A DNA stretch of 64,000 nucleotides from Acidianus sp. HS-5 (GCF_021655615.1 NZ_AP025245.1:2046001-2110000); one strand, 5' to 3'; positions 25,549 through 34,777 are shown, numbered from the stretch's first letter. Program-made: numbers and translations. Notes: generated by a model from the sequence alone, not told the origin.

Positions 25549-26322
25549 ATGCTCCAACGATTATTGAAGCCCGTTTATATAATCTATGAAAAATGGCTTT
25601 GGAATCAGGTTAAGGATGGTCCCATTCCAAAGCATGTAGGTATAATACCAGACGGTAATAGAAGATGGGCTAGGCAGAACAACTCAAGTTTTAAAGAAGC
25701 GTATTTTCAAGGATATAAAAAACTTAAAGAAGTTTTAATTTGGCTCGCAGAACTTGGAGTTAGAGACGTTACTGTTTTTGCGTTATCTACAGAGAATTGT
25801 GATAAAAGAACTTCACAAGAGCTTAGCGTAATTTTAAAATACATAAAAATGGGTATAGATGATCTTTTAACTGAAGATTATATTTACAAATATAAAGTAA
25901 AGGTTAGGGCAATAGGTCAGCTTTATAAGTTACCTGAAGATGTTAGATTATCAATATCAAGAGTTGTTGAAAAGTCGTCTTCATTTAATGAAAGAAGTTT
26001 AACCCTTGCAATATGCTATGGAGGTAGGCAGGAAATACTTGACGCAGTAGAAAAGCTTTTAGATGAATATAAAAAGGGTATAACTAAAGATATTGCGTTA
26101 AATGAAGAAGCTTTTAGAAAATATTTCTACGATAAGGAACTAGAAGACATAGATTTGGTAATAAGAACTTCTGGGGAGATGAGAATAAGTAATTTTCTTC
26201 TATGGCATTTAGCTTATTCTGAGCTATTCTTCTGTGATGTGTATTGGCCTGAATTTAGAAAAATAGATTTATGGAGAGCCATTAGGTCTTATCAGAGAAG
26301 GAAAAGGAATTTTGGAGCTTAA
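25549..26322 (+). CDS. uppS: Polyprenyl diphosphate synthase (cis-prenyltransferase)
   Basis: A 257-residue cis-prenyltransferase making long-chain polyprenyl diphosphate for glycan carrier lipids. GIIPDGNRRWAR with the catalytic Asp, LSTENCDKR, and IRTSGEMRISNFLLWHLAYSE are all present. The N-terminal 25 residues are hydrophobic and may bind the membrane. The start overlaps lysK, suggesting co-transcription with the lysine operon although the functions differ. Confidence 0.92.
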   Translation: MLQRLLKPVYIIYEKWLWNQVKDGPIPKHVGIIPDGNRRWARQNNSSFKEAYFQGYKKLKEVLIWLAELGVRDVTVFALSTENCDKRTSQELSVILKYIKMGIDDLLTEDYIYKYKVKVRAIGQLYKLPEDVRLSISRVVEKSSSFNERSLTLAICYGGRQEILDAVEKLLDEYKKGITKDIALNEEAFRKYFYDKELEDIDLVIRTSGEMRISNFLLWHLAYSELFFCDVYWPEFRKIDLWRAIRSYQRRKRNFGA

Positions 26323-26364
26323 CTTTTTATCCTATAATTAGTTTTTCTTATAAAGTGATAAGAG

Positions 26365-26751
26365 ATGGGCGTTTATCAAGGTAATGATTTAAGGAAGATA
26401 ACTGGAGGACTAAAAAGCAGTCGTAGAGATAAAAGGAAATTTGAAATGGGGAGATTACCTACAGAGACAAAGCTTCATACTGAAGATATAAGAGAAAAAA
26501 TAAGAGTTATGGGAGGCAATGCTAAAATTAAATTAAAGTATGTCACTTTTGCGAATGTCTATAATCCTTCTGATCGTAGTTATAAGAAAGTTAAAATTTT
26601 AGAGGTAGAGGAAGTACCATCAAATAGAGAATATGCCAGAAGAGGTATAATAGTAAAGGGTGCAAAGATAAGGACAGAAATGGGTGAAGCCATAGTAACT
26701 TCAAGGCCCGGACAAGACGGAGTTATAAATGCTATCCTGGTTCAGAAATGA
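26365..26751 (+). CDS. rps8e: Ribosomal protein S8e
   Basis: A 128-residue archaeal/eukaryotic small-subunit protein. It begins GVYQGNDLRKITGGLKSSRRDKRKFEMG, the S8e signature, and ends with EAIVTSRPGQDGVINAILV. A TATAATTA stretch at 26333-26340 suggests its own leaderless promoter. Its stop overlaps the SRP19 ATG. Confidence 0.95.
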   Translation: MGVYQGNDLRKITGGLKSSRRDKRKFEMGRLPTETKLHTEDIREKIRVMGGNAKIKLKYVTFANVYNPSDRSYKKVKILEVEEVPSNREYARRGIIVKGAKIRTEMGEAIVTSRPGQDGVINAILVQK

Positions 26752-27023
26752 GCTTAAGGGATTACGAAGGCAAAAAGATAGCAATATGGCTTGCTTATTT
26801 TACAGCAGATAGCAGACGAAAAGGAAGAAAAACCAAGAAGATTAAGATCACTATTGATGATGTTTTTTCGGCCGCTAAAGCTCTCGGTTTAGAGCCTGAA
26901 GTACTGGACAAAATGCATCCTGGAAGCAGAATTAAGGGTATGATTGTAGTTAATAAAAATAAAGGTAAGTATAAATTGATAAAGGATATCTACTCGTATT
27001 TACAACAACAGAAGAAGATTTGA
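26748..27023 (+). CDS. srp19: Signal recognition particle 19 kDa protein
   Basis: A 91-residue SRP19, which binds the tips of SRP RNA helices 6 and 8 and prepares it for SRP54. Typical features are IAIWLAYFTADSRRKGRKTKKIKI and HPGSRIKGMIVVNKNKGKYKL. It overlaps S8e by four bases. A tRNA gene follows about 47 bases later. Confidence 0.92.
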   Translation: MSLRDYEGKKIAIWLAYFTADSRRKGRKTKKIKITIDDVFSAAKALGLEPEVLDKMHPGSRIKGMIVVNKNKGKYKLIKDIYSYLQQQKKI

Positions 27024-27039
27024 GATTTTATGCAATAGA

Positions 27040-27047
27040 TTTATAAA
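27040..27047 (+). promoter_or_regulatory. TATA box of tRNA-Lys
   Basis: TTTATAAA is centred about 27 bases before the tRNA-Lys 5' end at 27071. Confidence 0.7.
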
Positions 27048-27070
27048 TGTCCGTAAAATGTTATTTTTGT

Positions 27071-27162
<92 letters not shown>

Positions 27163-27197
27163 CATTTTTATAAATTTCTATTTCATATATAGAGACT

Positions 27198-28523
27198 ATG
27201 AAATATACGGAAGTAGCCCCTAAACTTTTTATGGATACCGGGACCAGGTTTCCAAGAAAAATAATTTGGGCAATGGGAGTAGTTAAACTTGCATGTGCAA
27301 GAGCAAATGCAAAATTAAACCTTTTAGACGAAGGCATAGCGAAAGCTATAGAAGATGCTTCAATAGAACTTATGGAAGGTAGGCATGATGATAAAGTAGT
27401 TCTAGATGTTTTTCAGACTGGTTCTGGAACAGGCTTAAATATGAATATTAACGAAATTATAGCTGAAAGAGCTTCAGAATTATCAAGTAAAAAGGTTCAT
27501 CCAAATGATCACGTTAATATGTCTCAGTCTTCTAATGATGTAGTACCTACAGCAATAAGAATATCTGCAGTATCTAATATGGTGGAAAATTTAATCCCAT
27601 CGCTTAAGGAGATTCTCTCATCGCTCAATGTTAAAAGCAAAGAATATGATAATGTTATAAAATCTGGAAGGACGCATTTAAGAGATGCCTTACCTATAAC
27701 TTTAGGTCAAGAGTTGTCTGCATATTATGACGCATTAAACCATGATTTAGAGCAATTAAATAATGTTATTGAATATATAAAGGAATTACCTATAGGCGGT
27801 ACTGCAGTAGGAACAGGATTAAATGCTCATCCAAAATTCTCTGAAACAGTAATTCAAGAAATAAACGAAGTTACATCCCTTAATTTCAAGACTTCCAATA
27901 AGTTTAGATCAATGAGATTTTTAACAGATCTTTTATTACTTAGTGGTATAATGAGAAATATTGCTACAGAACTTTATAGAATTGGTCAAGATTTTAGATT
28001 GATGTTTTCAGGTCCCTTCACATCGATTGGAGAAATCGATATTCCGACTCAAGAAGAGATAGCAGGAAGCAGTATAATGCCCGGTAAGACAAATCCAGTA
28101 ACAGTTGAAGCTACTCTTTTAGTTTCTTCAGAAGTAGTAGGTCTAGATCATGCAAATCAAATGGCGTCAATGTTAGGCGAATTTGAGTTAGCTATGGGTG
28201 TTCCATTGGTTGGCTATAATATAGTCCTTCAAGAGAATCTTTTATCAGAAGCTTTACGTAAATTCTCTTCATTAGTAATAAACGGAATGAAGCCTAATAT
28301 AGAGAAGATGAAAAGATATGCTGAAAGTAGTCCATCATTGATAACAGTTATTTCTCCCATAGTAGGTTATGATGAAGCCTCACAGATAGGTAAAATGTTG
28401 GTCAAGGGAATGTCAATTAGAGAGGCGTTAAGAGAAATGGGATTTGAAGATAAAGATATTGACAAGATTTTAGATTTGCAACAGTTAGTAAAGCCTGGAA
28501 TTCCTGCTAAGTCTCAAAAGTGA
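27198..28523 (+). CDS. fumC: Class II fumarate hydratase
   Basis: A 441-residue enzyme of the fumarase/aspartase superfamily interconverting fumarate and malate. SGTGLNMNINE, the substrate-binding SGRTHLRDALP and the superfamily signature GSSIMPGKTNPV are intact; the latter region includes the catalytic loop serine. The class II family is cofactor-free, in contrast to iron-sulfur class I. The 3' end overlaps the convergent beta-lactamase-fold gene by 17 bases. Confidence 0.93.
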   Translation: MKYTEVAPKLFMDTGTRFPRKIIWAMGVVKLACARANAKLNLLDEGIAKAIEDASIELMEGRHDDKVVLDVFQTGSGTGLNMNINEIIAERASELSSKKVHPNDHVNMSQSSNDVVPTAIRISAVSNMVENLIPSLKEILSSLNVKSKEYDNVIKSGRTHLRDALPITLGQELSAYYDALNHDLEQLNNVIEYIKELPIGGTAVGTGLNAHPKFSETVIQEINEVTSLNFKTSNKFRSMRFLTDLLLLSGIMRNIATELYRIGQDFRLMFSGPFTSIGEIDIPTQEEIAGSSIMPGKTNPVTVEATLLVSSEVVGLDHANQMASMLGEFELAMGVPLVGYNIVLQENLLSEALRKFSSLVINGMKPNIEKMKRYAESSPSLITVISPIVGYDEASQIGKMLVKGMSIREALREMGFEDKDIDKILDLQQLVKPGIPAKSQK

Positions 28524-29304
28524 CTCCTTTCTCTTCTACATGTATGTTTTTTGCTATTTCAGATAAAATTGATTTAGCAGTTATCTCGTTTAAAAATACT
28601 GATGTAGGATTTATATCGTTTTTTCCTCTCTTTAACATGAGCTTTACTACAACTTCCTCTGAAGTCATGGGATTACCTCTTATCATTTCCTTAATTTCCT
28701 CTACTAGCTTTTTGTTATATTCTACGTTAAAGTTCAGCATATCTATCATTTTTTCCTTTTTATATATAGGTCCGTGAGAAATTATGATAAAGTCAACAGA
28801 TTTCATAAGATCTCGTAATTTTTCTAAACTTTCTTGTGCGGTCCAAAAATCTGTATAAAAAGGAAAAATAAAAGATTCTAAAACTTTTTGTCCGAATAAC
28901 GCATCACCGCAATATAATACATTATCAATTTTGTAAGCTACGTGTCCAGGTGTATGGCCTGGTAGTTTAATTTTCTCTACTTCAGTATCACTAAATTCAT
29001 CCTTTAATTCATCCTTTATGAGGTCGTAAGTAAAAATTCTAGAATTTTTTGCACTGAATCCATAAGTTATTGCTCTCCTACCTATTATATTTAAGCTCCA
29101 ATAATCTTCCTTCGGGAGGAATTTTATCTTTGCTTTCTTGAATAATCCTGCAATATGATCCATATGGCCGTGAGTGGCTAATTGTACTTCTGCATTAATG
29201 GGCAAATTAGCATTCTTACCTCCTTGATCTATTATTATCCTTCCATCATATACAAGAGTGTTAGGACTGCCTGGAATAACTTCTACATTTTTACTTAATT
29301 TCAT
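28507..29304 (-). CDS. Metallo-beta-lactamase-fold hydrolase
   Basis: A 265-residue protein with the binuclear metal motif THGHMDH and later LPGHTPGHVAY and CGDALFG, as in glyoxalase II-like and related hydrolases. The C-terminal part adds a winged-helix-like segment (MTSEEVVVKLMLKRG), typical of archaeal COG0491 members. The substrate is unknown; a thioester or lactone is plausible. It is convergent with fumC. Confidence 0.8.
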   Translation of the reverse strand: MKLSKNVEVIPGSPNTLVYDGRIIIDQGGKNANLPINAEVQLATHGHMDHIAGLFKKAKIKFLPKEDYWSLNIIGRRAITYGFSAKNSRIFTYDLIKDELKDEFSDTEVEKIKLPGHTPGHVAYKIDNVLYCGDALFGQKVLESFIFPFYTDFWTAQESLEKLRDLMKSVDFIIISHGPIYKKEKMIDMLNFNVEYNKKLVEEIKEMIRGNPMTSEEVVVKLMLKRGKNDINPTSVFLNEITAKSILSEIAKNIHVEEKGVTFET

Positions 29305-29345
29305 AAAGTGTTATCTTTTTTTACTTTTTTATCTCTTTTTATCTT

Positions 29346-30041
29346 ATGTTGATAACAACTCCTTTCGCGGGTCCAGTAAGTTTTCCTCTACTAGTTGCTA
29401 AGGAATTAGGAGGAGAACAAATTAATTTAAAAAACTCATGTGAAACTAATGAAGTAGGAGATATAATTTTAGATGCAATAACTAATATAGCAAAACTTAA
29501 CCTAATGGGATATAAAATAGTAGCAGGAGTTTACATAGATATGTATACTATACTAGGTAACAGAAATTCTACTAAGATTTATACAATTAGGGAAGGAACA
29601 TTAGCAGACATAAATGCTCGTCTTTACGCAAAGTACACTAATAAGGATGTAATAAATACCGATGCAAAGTCTGCAGTTAAGAAAGCAGAGGAAGGAAATC
29701 TGGCGATAGTAGGAATAGAAGTAAAAATGGGAGAAAAACTCGAGGACGAGTTTGAGAGGTTAGGAATAAGAACACCTTCTTGTGTGATCTATTCAAAAGT
29801 AGATCCTACTGACGTGCTAAAACTTTATGAAAAAGGAATAAGAATAATAAAGGAAGATCCTATTAACTCGGCCAAGGTAATTTCTTCTCTATCTAAGTAT
29901 TATTCCTTAAGTGTAATGGAAAGTATAATAAATCATTATAGCCATAAGTTAATAACGAACTCTAATGAACTAAAGAAATCAATAGAAGTTTACTCTCAAA
30001 TAGTACCCAGTGTGGCTAAGCTAGAATTAGGTCTTTCTTAA
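29346..30041 (+). CDS. DUF3834-like protein (possible solute-binding fold)
   Basis: A 231-residue protein I associate with the Sulfolobales family DUF3834. The N-terminus LITTPFAGPVSFPLLVAKELGG resembles periplasmic-binding-protein-like (NMT1/MqnA) folds, but no signal peptide is present, so it is probably cytoplasmic. A possible ligand-binding or biosynthetic role cannot be assigned. Its end overlaps the convergent CBS gene by 15 bases. Confidence 0.6.
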   Translation: MLITTPFAGPVSFPLLVAKELGGEQINLKNSCETNEVGDIILDAITNIAKLNLMGYKIVAGVYIDMYTILGNRNSTKIYTIREGTLADINARLYAKYTNKDVINTDAKSAVKKAEEGNLAIVGIEVKMGEKLEDEFERLGIRTPSCVIYSKVDPTDVLKLYEKGIRIIKEDPINSAKVISSLSKYYSLSVMESIINHYSHKLITNSNELKKSIEVYSQIVPSVAKLELGLS

Positions 30042-30857
30042 AAACTGTAAATGAAGCTGATAATGAAGTGCTACCAATAAATCTCTTTCAGTTATTATAC
30101 CTCTAGGTTTTGACTCATCATCTAATATAAGTAAAGCACCAATATTCTTCTCTATCAGAGTGGCTGCTGCTTCATTTATTGATCTATCTTCTTCTATAGT
30201 TATTGGTGGAGTACTCATTATATCTGTAATTTTTTTATTAAAGAAGTAATCAGGATCTAATTTTTCTACGCTCTTTGATGCGGCTTTAATACAATCTGCA
30301 GCAGTTATTATTCCTATAACTTTTCCTTCTTCATCAACTACTGGTAGCCTTCTAAATCCTCTGTGTAACATCTGTCTTGTCGCTTGTACTATATCAGTAT
30401 CTTTACTTATTGTACTTACTTTCTTACTCATGAACATACTTACTGGGAATAAAACTTCAAGATCTTGAAAACTCAATAGCATTTCTCTTTCAGTTACTAT
30501 GCCAGTAGGCTTGCCTAGATCATCTACAACTGGTAAAGATCCAAAATTTCTTGTCACCATTATAGTTATTGCATCCAATACATCATCTTTTTCACTTACA
30601 ACTGAAGGATTCGGAGTCATGTATAATGATGCTTTCATATTACTCATTTTATATAGATCGCCCTGGCTGCAACCTTGTGGGCAAAAGCTAAGATAAACGG
30701 AAAGTAAATCTCTAGTAGAAAGTATTCCTTCAACTTTATCATTAGCTATTATTATTCTTCCAATTCCTCTTTCATTTATCTTCTTAAATGCCTGCATTAA
30801 ATTATCTTCAATTGAAATTACAGGGGGTCTTAATACCTCTAATGTCTTTACTATCAT
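30027..30857 (-). CDS. Four-CBS-domain protein
   Basis: A 276-residue soluble protein made of four CBS modules. Repeated motifs include RIIIANDKVEGILSTRDLL, GSLPVVDDLGKPTGIVTERE, RRLPVVDEEGKVIGIITAAD and ALLILDDESKPRGIITERDL. CBS pairs bind adenosyl ligands such as AMP, ATP or SAM and usually regulate partner proteins. An insert with CPQGCSQG near residue 60 adds two cysteines. The partner is unknown. Confidence 0.85.
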   Translation of the reverse strand: MIVKTLEVLRPPVISIEDNLMQAFKKINERGIGRIIIANDKVEGILSTRDLLSVYLSFCPQGCSQGDLYKMSNMKASLYMTPNPSVVSEKDDVLDAITIMVTRNFGSLPVVDDLGKPTGIVTEREMLLSFQDLEVLFPVSMFMSKKVSTISKDTDIVQATRQMLHRGFRRLPVVDEEGKVIGIITAADCIKAASKSVEKLDPDYFFNKKITDIMSTPPITIEEDRSINEAAATLIEKNIGALLILDDESKPRGIITERDLLVALHYQLHLQFLRKT

Positions 30858-30888
30858 ACAAGAATATTATAAGAAGAGGTAAAAAAGA

Positions 30889-31344
30889 TTGGAGCTGAAT
30901 ACATGTCTCAGCATTATAAACCAGAGTGGCATGCTATTAATGATAAAGAAGAAAAGAGGATTAGGAGAAGGATTAATAACTTTCCCTGGAGGAAAAGTAG
31001 AGGGAGACGAAACACCTTTAGACTGTGCAATAAGAGAAACAGAAGAGGAAGTTGGAGTAAAAATAACAAATCCAAAAAAGGCTGGTTTAATTATCTTTAA
31101 ACAAAATGGAGGCAACATTCAAATTATGCATGTATATACTGCAAGAGAATTTACAGGCTCACCAAAAGAAAGTGACGAAGCAGTACCAATGTGGGTATCT
31201 TACGATAATTTGCCATTCGGAAATATGTGGATAGACGATAGAATATGGTTACCTTTAGTTTTACAAGGTAAGTACGTAAATTGTGTATTCGAATTTACAA
31301 ACGATTGGAAATTCATGATCTCTTCTTCATGTGAATTTACATGA
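30889..31344 (+). CDS. Nudix hydrolase, MutT/MTH1-like
   Basis: A 151-residue Nudix protein starting at TTG 30889. The Nudix box is GKVEGDETPLDCAIRETEEE followed by VGV, with all catalytic glutamates. ITFPGGK just before it and the length are like 8-oxo-dGTP diphosphatases. A frame starting at the ATG 30903 is out of frame with the box and is not a gene. The gene is divergent from the CBS gene across about 30 bases. Confidence 0.85.
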   Translation: MELNTCLSIINQSGMLLMIKKKRGLGEGLITFPGGKVEGDETPLDCAIRETEEEVGVKITNPKKAGLIIFKQNGGNIQIMHVYTAREFTGSPKESDEAVPMWVSYDNLPFGNMWIDDRIWLPLVLQGKYVNCVFEFTNDWKFMISSSCEFT

Positions 31345-31566
31345 TTTAGGTCTTCCAAAGAGTATTTTAAGTACTTTTGATAAGCATAAATCTTGATTAT
31401 CTTTGCATTCAAGTATTTTAATACTCATTTTATTATAATATTCTAATTTTTCCTTAGTTAATTTTTCAACTATTATTATCTGCGGTTCCCTATTCTTAAT
31501 TTCTTCAATTTTTCCATTATCTTTTATTATAAAAGTTTTCCCGTTTTCAAAACCTACTATATACAT
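31327..31566 (-). CDS. Hypothetical protein, 79 residues
   Basis: I do not recognise this small protein. It begins MYIVGFENGKTFIIKDNGKIEEI and alternates beta strands with a C-terminal cysteine-containing part (CKDNQDLCLSKV). The ATG at 31566 is chosen over the GTG at 31575 because AGGTGA lies at the correct distance. It follows a small membrane-protein gene on the same strand and overlaps the Nudix gene end by 18 bases. Confidence 0.6.
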   Translation of the reverse strand: MYIVGFENGKTFIIKDNGKIEEIKNREPQIIIVEKLTKEKLEYYNKMSIKILECKDNQDLCLSKVLKILFGRPKSCKFT

Positions 31567-31575
31567 TTGTTTCAC

Positions 31576-31767
31576 CTAGAAAAATACAAATGATACCAAA
31601 AATGATGCAACACCTACAATTACAAGTATACTGCCTAAAGTAAACAAGTCTTTCCTATTTATGTTTGATGGCGCGAATTTAGTTAGTATAATATAGCTTA
31701 CTCCAAATACGCTAGTAACTGCGGCTATGACAATGAGCGTTATCTTGAATATTAATAAAGTATCCAT
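31576..31767 (-). CDS. Small membrane protein, 63 residues
   Basis: Two hydrophobic helices (about residues 5-28 and 40-62) joined by a short polar loop KFAPSNINRKDLF. No family is recognised. It lies upstream of the hypothetical gene 31327-31566, separated only by a few bases, so the two are probably co-transcribed. Confidence 0.6.
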   Translation of the reverse strand: MDTLLIFKITLIVIAAVTSVFGVSYIILTKFAPSNINRKDLFTLGSILVIVGVASFLVSFVFF

Positions 31768-31825
31768 GTACGCTATTATTAGTTTTTATAGATAAAAAAG
31801 TTTCTAATAATCATGATTGGAATAA

Positions 31826-32791
31826 TCAATTTAACTTAGATAAATATTTTTCTATGAAACTAATGGAAATATCTAATCTATAGGATGTATTTAGATGTCC
31901 GTCTTCGTATTCTTCATAGTAATGTTCTATTCCAATTTTCTTCATTTTATTATGAAGTATTCTAGATCCGTATTGTATGTTAAATTCGTCCTTAACACCG
32001 ACGTCAATATATATTCCCTTATTCCTTAATTTTTCTCCGAACTTTTCTACCATTCTTACTGGATCTTTTTCTAACCATCTTTGCCATACATCTTCTAATA
32101 TTTCTCCGGAGTCTAAATCAAAAGGAAGTAGTATTTTACCTTCTGAACTAGGTGAATAAAATGCAGACATACCTATAATGTTTAGAGTATTCAAATCTTC
32201 TTTTTTCTTTTTATTTTGCTTTTTCCAAAAGTTACTAAGCCATTCTTCTGGGGATGAAAATTTCCTTAGATATGGAATTACCTTAGGAAACATTGGCAAA
32301 TAAACATATTCAAAGTATGCGTCTCCAGAATGGGAAGCAATTGCTTTAATTTCGTCATATTTCATTCCTAAAACTAGTGCTCCGTATCCACCAGAAGATT
32401 TGCCTATTATACCTATTTTATCGCTCTTATATTTTTCTTTAAGATATGGTATTAATTCCTTTATTACAAAATCTTCATAAAAACCCACAGCTGGAGAATT
32501 AATATATTGATTTCCTCCAACTTTTGTAAACATATCTGGCAAAACTATAACAGAACCATTAATCTTACATTCTTTCTTAAGTCTCTCTACTCTGCTTAGA
32601 ATATCCTCAGATAAAGGATCATAATTTAGCATAGAAAGTGAAGAACCTAGAAATCCGCTTAGGTATATTATTATTGGCTTATTAACTGGATCTTCTGGTT
32701 CTATTATTCCTAAACGTCTGATGTGTGGATCTTGTAAGGGATTATCTTTCAAAAATTCACTTTCAAACGTAATAAAATTTAGTCTCATCAT
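31826..32791 (-). CDS. Alpha/beta-hydrolase esterase (esterase D-like)
   Basis: A protein of about 321 residues with the alpha/beta-hydrolase triad pattern: oxyanion region YLSGFLGSSLSML, nucleophile elbow GKSSGGYGALVLGMKY, and a late histidine in EDGHLNTSYR. It resembles enterochelin esterase/esterase D-type carboxylesterases. The ATG at 32791 overlaps the stop of the upstream DUF429 gene (ATGA) and is preferred to a TTG two codons earlier. Its substrate is unknown. Confidence 0.78.
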   Translation of the reverse strand: MMRLNFITFESEFLKDNPLQDPHIRRLGIIEPEDPVNKPIIIYLSGFLGSSLSMLNYDPLSEDILSRVERLKKECKINGSVIVLPDMFTKVGGNQYINSPAVGFYEDFVIKELIPYLKEKYKSDKIGIIGKSSGGYGALVLGMKYDEIKAIASHSGDAYFEYVYLPMFPKVIPYLRKFSSPEEWLSNFWKKQNKKKKEDLNTLNIIGMSAFYSPSSEGKILLPFDLDSGEILEDVWQRWLEKDPVRMVEKFGEKLRNKGIYIDVGVKDEFNIQYGSRILHNKMKKIGIEHYYEEYEDGHLNTSYRLDISISFIEKYLSKLN

Positions 32792-33306
32792 TGACAACCT
32801 ATATTTGGAAGTATATAATAATTTTCACTCACTTTAATTGGCTTAGGAAAAGCTTTAGGTAACAAATAAATTATCCCGTCAACGTCGGAAATCTTAAAAA
32901 CCATTTTATTATCGTAAGCATATGCGGTAATAGCACAAATTACAGCGTCTATTTCATCCTTTTTCTTGGTATATTCCTTCCAATTTATTCCTAAGTTTTT
33001 CATAGACGATGTAGGATGTGTTTCTATAACACTAGGCAATAACTTGGATATTCTAATAGCTCTCTCTACTAGACTTTTCATAAAAGATGGAGGAAGAACT
33101 TTATATCCGCTCCTTATCATTTTTTTATCAACTTCTCTAAATCCTTTAGACATTGATAATGGCGAATCAATTGCAACTAGTTTTGCGTCCTTGCAATAAT
33201 CAATTATTTCCTCATCTGTTGAAAGAAACTTAACTTGTATTATATTATCTATCATTTTACCTACAGCGGTTTTTCTCTTTACAGCTAAATCAACTCCACA
33301 ATAAAT
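32788..33306 (-). CDS. DUF429 family protein (RNase H-like fold), probably with ATT start
   Basis: The family N-terminus, a YCGVDLAVKRKTAVG strand with the first active-site-like Asp, is encoded upstream of the first ATG (33255). The frame is closed by a TAG about 20 bases further up, and the only initiators near the family start are ATT codons at 33306 and 33312. From 33306 the protein has about 172 residues. Later motifs AIDSPLSMSKGF and KKKDEIDAVICAITAYAY also fit DUF429, predicted RNase H-fold nucleases. It is divergent from tpiA over only 26 bases. Confidence 0.7.
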   Translation of the reverse strand: MYCGVDLAVKRKTAVGKMIDNIIQVKFLSTDEEIIDYCKDAKLVAIDSPLSMSKGFREVDKKMIRSGYKVLPPSFMKSLVERAIRISKLLPSVIETHPTSSMKNLGINWKEYTKKKDEIDAVICAITAYAYDNKMVFKISDVDGIIYLLPKAFPKPIKVSENYYILPNIGCQ

Positions 33307-33332
33307 AAAAATAAGCTGTCCCCTCTAATCTT

Positions 33333-34019
33333 ATGAAAAAGCCAATAATATTAATAAATTTCAAGGCTTACGAGAACTCATTTGGAAAGAAGAGCATAGA
33401 TATTGCAAAAAGAATAGAAAAAGTGTCCATGGAATACTCAACTGAAGTAATCTTATCAGTTCCTGCTACTATGATATCCATTCTTTCTCAAGAGTTATCG
33501 TTACCTATTTATGCTCAACACGTAGATTCATATCCTCTTGGAGCCCATACGGGTTCATTATTACCCGAAATGATAAAAGAAGCAGGAGCTAAAGGCACAT
33601 TGTTAAACCATAGTGAAAAAAGGATAAGAGCAGACGAGATACACGATTCTTTACATAGATTAGATAAACTAGGTTTAGAATCTGTCGTATGTATAGATAG
33701 ATATGAACTAGTAGAACCTATGGCTTTATTAAAACCTACTGCAATTTTAATTGAGCCTCCAGAATTAATAGGTTCCGGAATTTCTGTGTCCAAAGCTAAA
33801 CCTGAAGTAATAACTAATGCCGTAAAAGAAATTTCTAAAGTTCCAGGAGTTTTCCTTATTGCAGGAGCAGGAATAAGCAGTGGCAATGATGTATATACTG
33901 CAGTAAAATTAGGTGCAGACGGAATAGGTGTAGCAAGTGCAGTAATGAAAGCTAAGGAACCGGAAAAAGTGGTAGAGGATTTCATAAAGAGTGGAATAAA
34001 AGCAATAGATGAGAAGTAA
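33333..34019 (+). CDS. tpiA: Triosephosphate isomerase, archaeal type
   Basis: A 228-residue short archaeal TIM. INFKAYENS has the substrate lysine, LLNHSEKRI the electrophilic histidine, LIEPPELIGSG the catalytic glutamate and flexible loop, and GAGISSGNDVYTAVKLGADGIG the phosphate-binding end. An AT-rich stretch at 33301-33313 could be its TATA box, which then lies inside the DUF429 coding start. Its last base overlaps the next ATG. Confidence 0.94.
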   Translation: MKKPIILINFKAYENSFGKKSIDIAKRIEKVSMEYSTEVILSVPATMISILSQELSLPIYAQHVDSYPLGAHTGSLLPEMIKEAGAKGTLLNHSEKRIRADEIHDSLHRLDKLGLESVVCIDRYELVEPMALLKPTAILIEPPELIGSGISVSKAKPEVITNAVKEISKVPGVFLIAGAGISSGNDVYTAVKLGADGIGVASAVMKAKEPEKVVEDFIKSGIKAIDEK

Positions 34020-34462
34020 TGATAGAAATTAAAACTCACAGCGCTTTACATGTTTTGAAAGGTGCTACAAAAAAGGTCTTAGGAGCGAAGTGGACTGCAA
34101 GTACTTATGTTAATGGTCCTCATGGTAGATTGACTGTTCAGTTTGAAAGGAAGCCTACTGAGGAGGAAATCAATAGAATATTTGTAGAAGCACAAAATAG
34201 AATAAACGAAGGCTTGCCTTTTATTATTGAAAAATTATCTAGGGAAGAAGCAGAGAAAAAATACGGAGATGAGATTTATGATTTATTTCCAATTCCTACA
34301 GAAGTAAATGAACTTTATATTGTAATAATTCCAGGCTGGAACATAAATGCATGTAATAAACAACATGTAAGTAATACAAGAGAAATTGGAGAAATAAAAC
34401 TAGATCACTGGAGATATAGGAATTCTAAGAAGTTGCTAGAGCTATCCTTTAATGTCATTTAA
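34019..34462 (+). CDS. AlaX-like trans-editing protein (alanyl-tRNA synthetase editing-domain fold)
   Basis: A 147-residue protein with the zinc-ligand pattern of the Thr/Ala-tRNA-synthetase second additional domain: H7-x3-H11 in THSALHVLKG and C112-x3-H116 in ACNKQHVSNTREIG. Such stand-alone domains hydrolyse mis-acylated tRNA-Ala (Ser or Gly). The first half is shorter than AlaX-M, as in the AlaX-S type. It overlaps tpiA by one base (TAATG). Confidence 0.78.
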   Translation: MIEIKTHSALHVLKGATKKVLGAKWTASTYVNGPHGRLTVQFERKPTEEEINRIFVEAQNRINEGLPFIIEKLSREEAEKKYGDEIYDLFPIPTEVNELYIVIIPGWNINACNKQHVSNTREIGEIKLDHWRYRNSKKLLELSFNVI

Positions 34463-34777
34463 CTTCTTAGAGTATTTATCAAGCACTGCAGAAACTTCAT
34501 TCATTGCTTCTTCATAAATTTTGAGTATTTCTTGTACTTTATCCGAGACTACAGTTCCTCCAGCATTCTTACCGCCTTTCTTCATCTCTATTCCTCCAAT
34601 TTCTGATTCAATTTTTCTTACATATTCCCAAGCGAATTTGTATGATAAATTAAGATTTTCAGCAGCTTTAGAAATAGAACCAGTATTAATTATTTCTTTT
34701 ACTAGTTCGGCTCCACCTTTACCTAGTATGGAATTTCCTTTATCGTCTTCTATCCAAATTTTAAAATTAAACTTCAT
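34442..34777 (-). CDS. ModE-like winged-helix regulator
   Basis: A 111-residue protein equivalent to the N-terminal DNA-binding domain of the molybdate regulator ModE (LysR-type wHTH): KGGAELVKEIINTGSISKAAENLNLSYKFAWEYVRKIE. The C-terminal molybdate-binding domains are absent; a helical tail IYEEAMNEVSAVLDKYSKKL follows instead. It overlaps purK by four bases, so it is the third gene of purE-purK-modE, an unexpected pairing. The effector is unknown. Confidence 0.8.
   Translation of the reverse strand: MKFNFKIWIEDDKGNSILGKGGAELVKEIINTGSISKAAENLNLSYKFAWEYVRKIESEIGGIEMKKGGKNAGGTVVSDKVQEILKIYEEAMNEVSAVLDKYSKKLNDIKG

Noticed and set aside
30903..31100. ATG-initiated small basic protein inside the Nudix gene
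   Set aside because: It is an out-of-frame shadow of the Nudix reading frame, with Arg/Lys/Asn-rich composition typical of a wrong frame.
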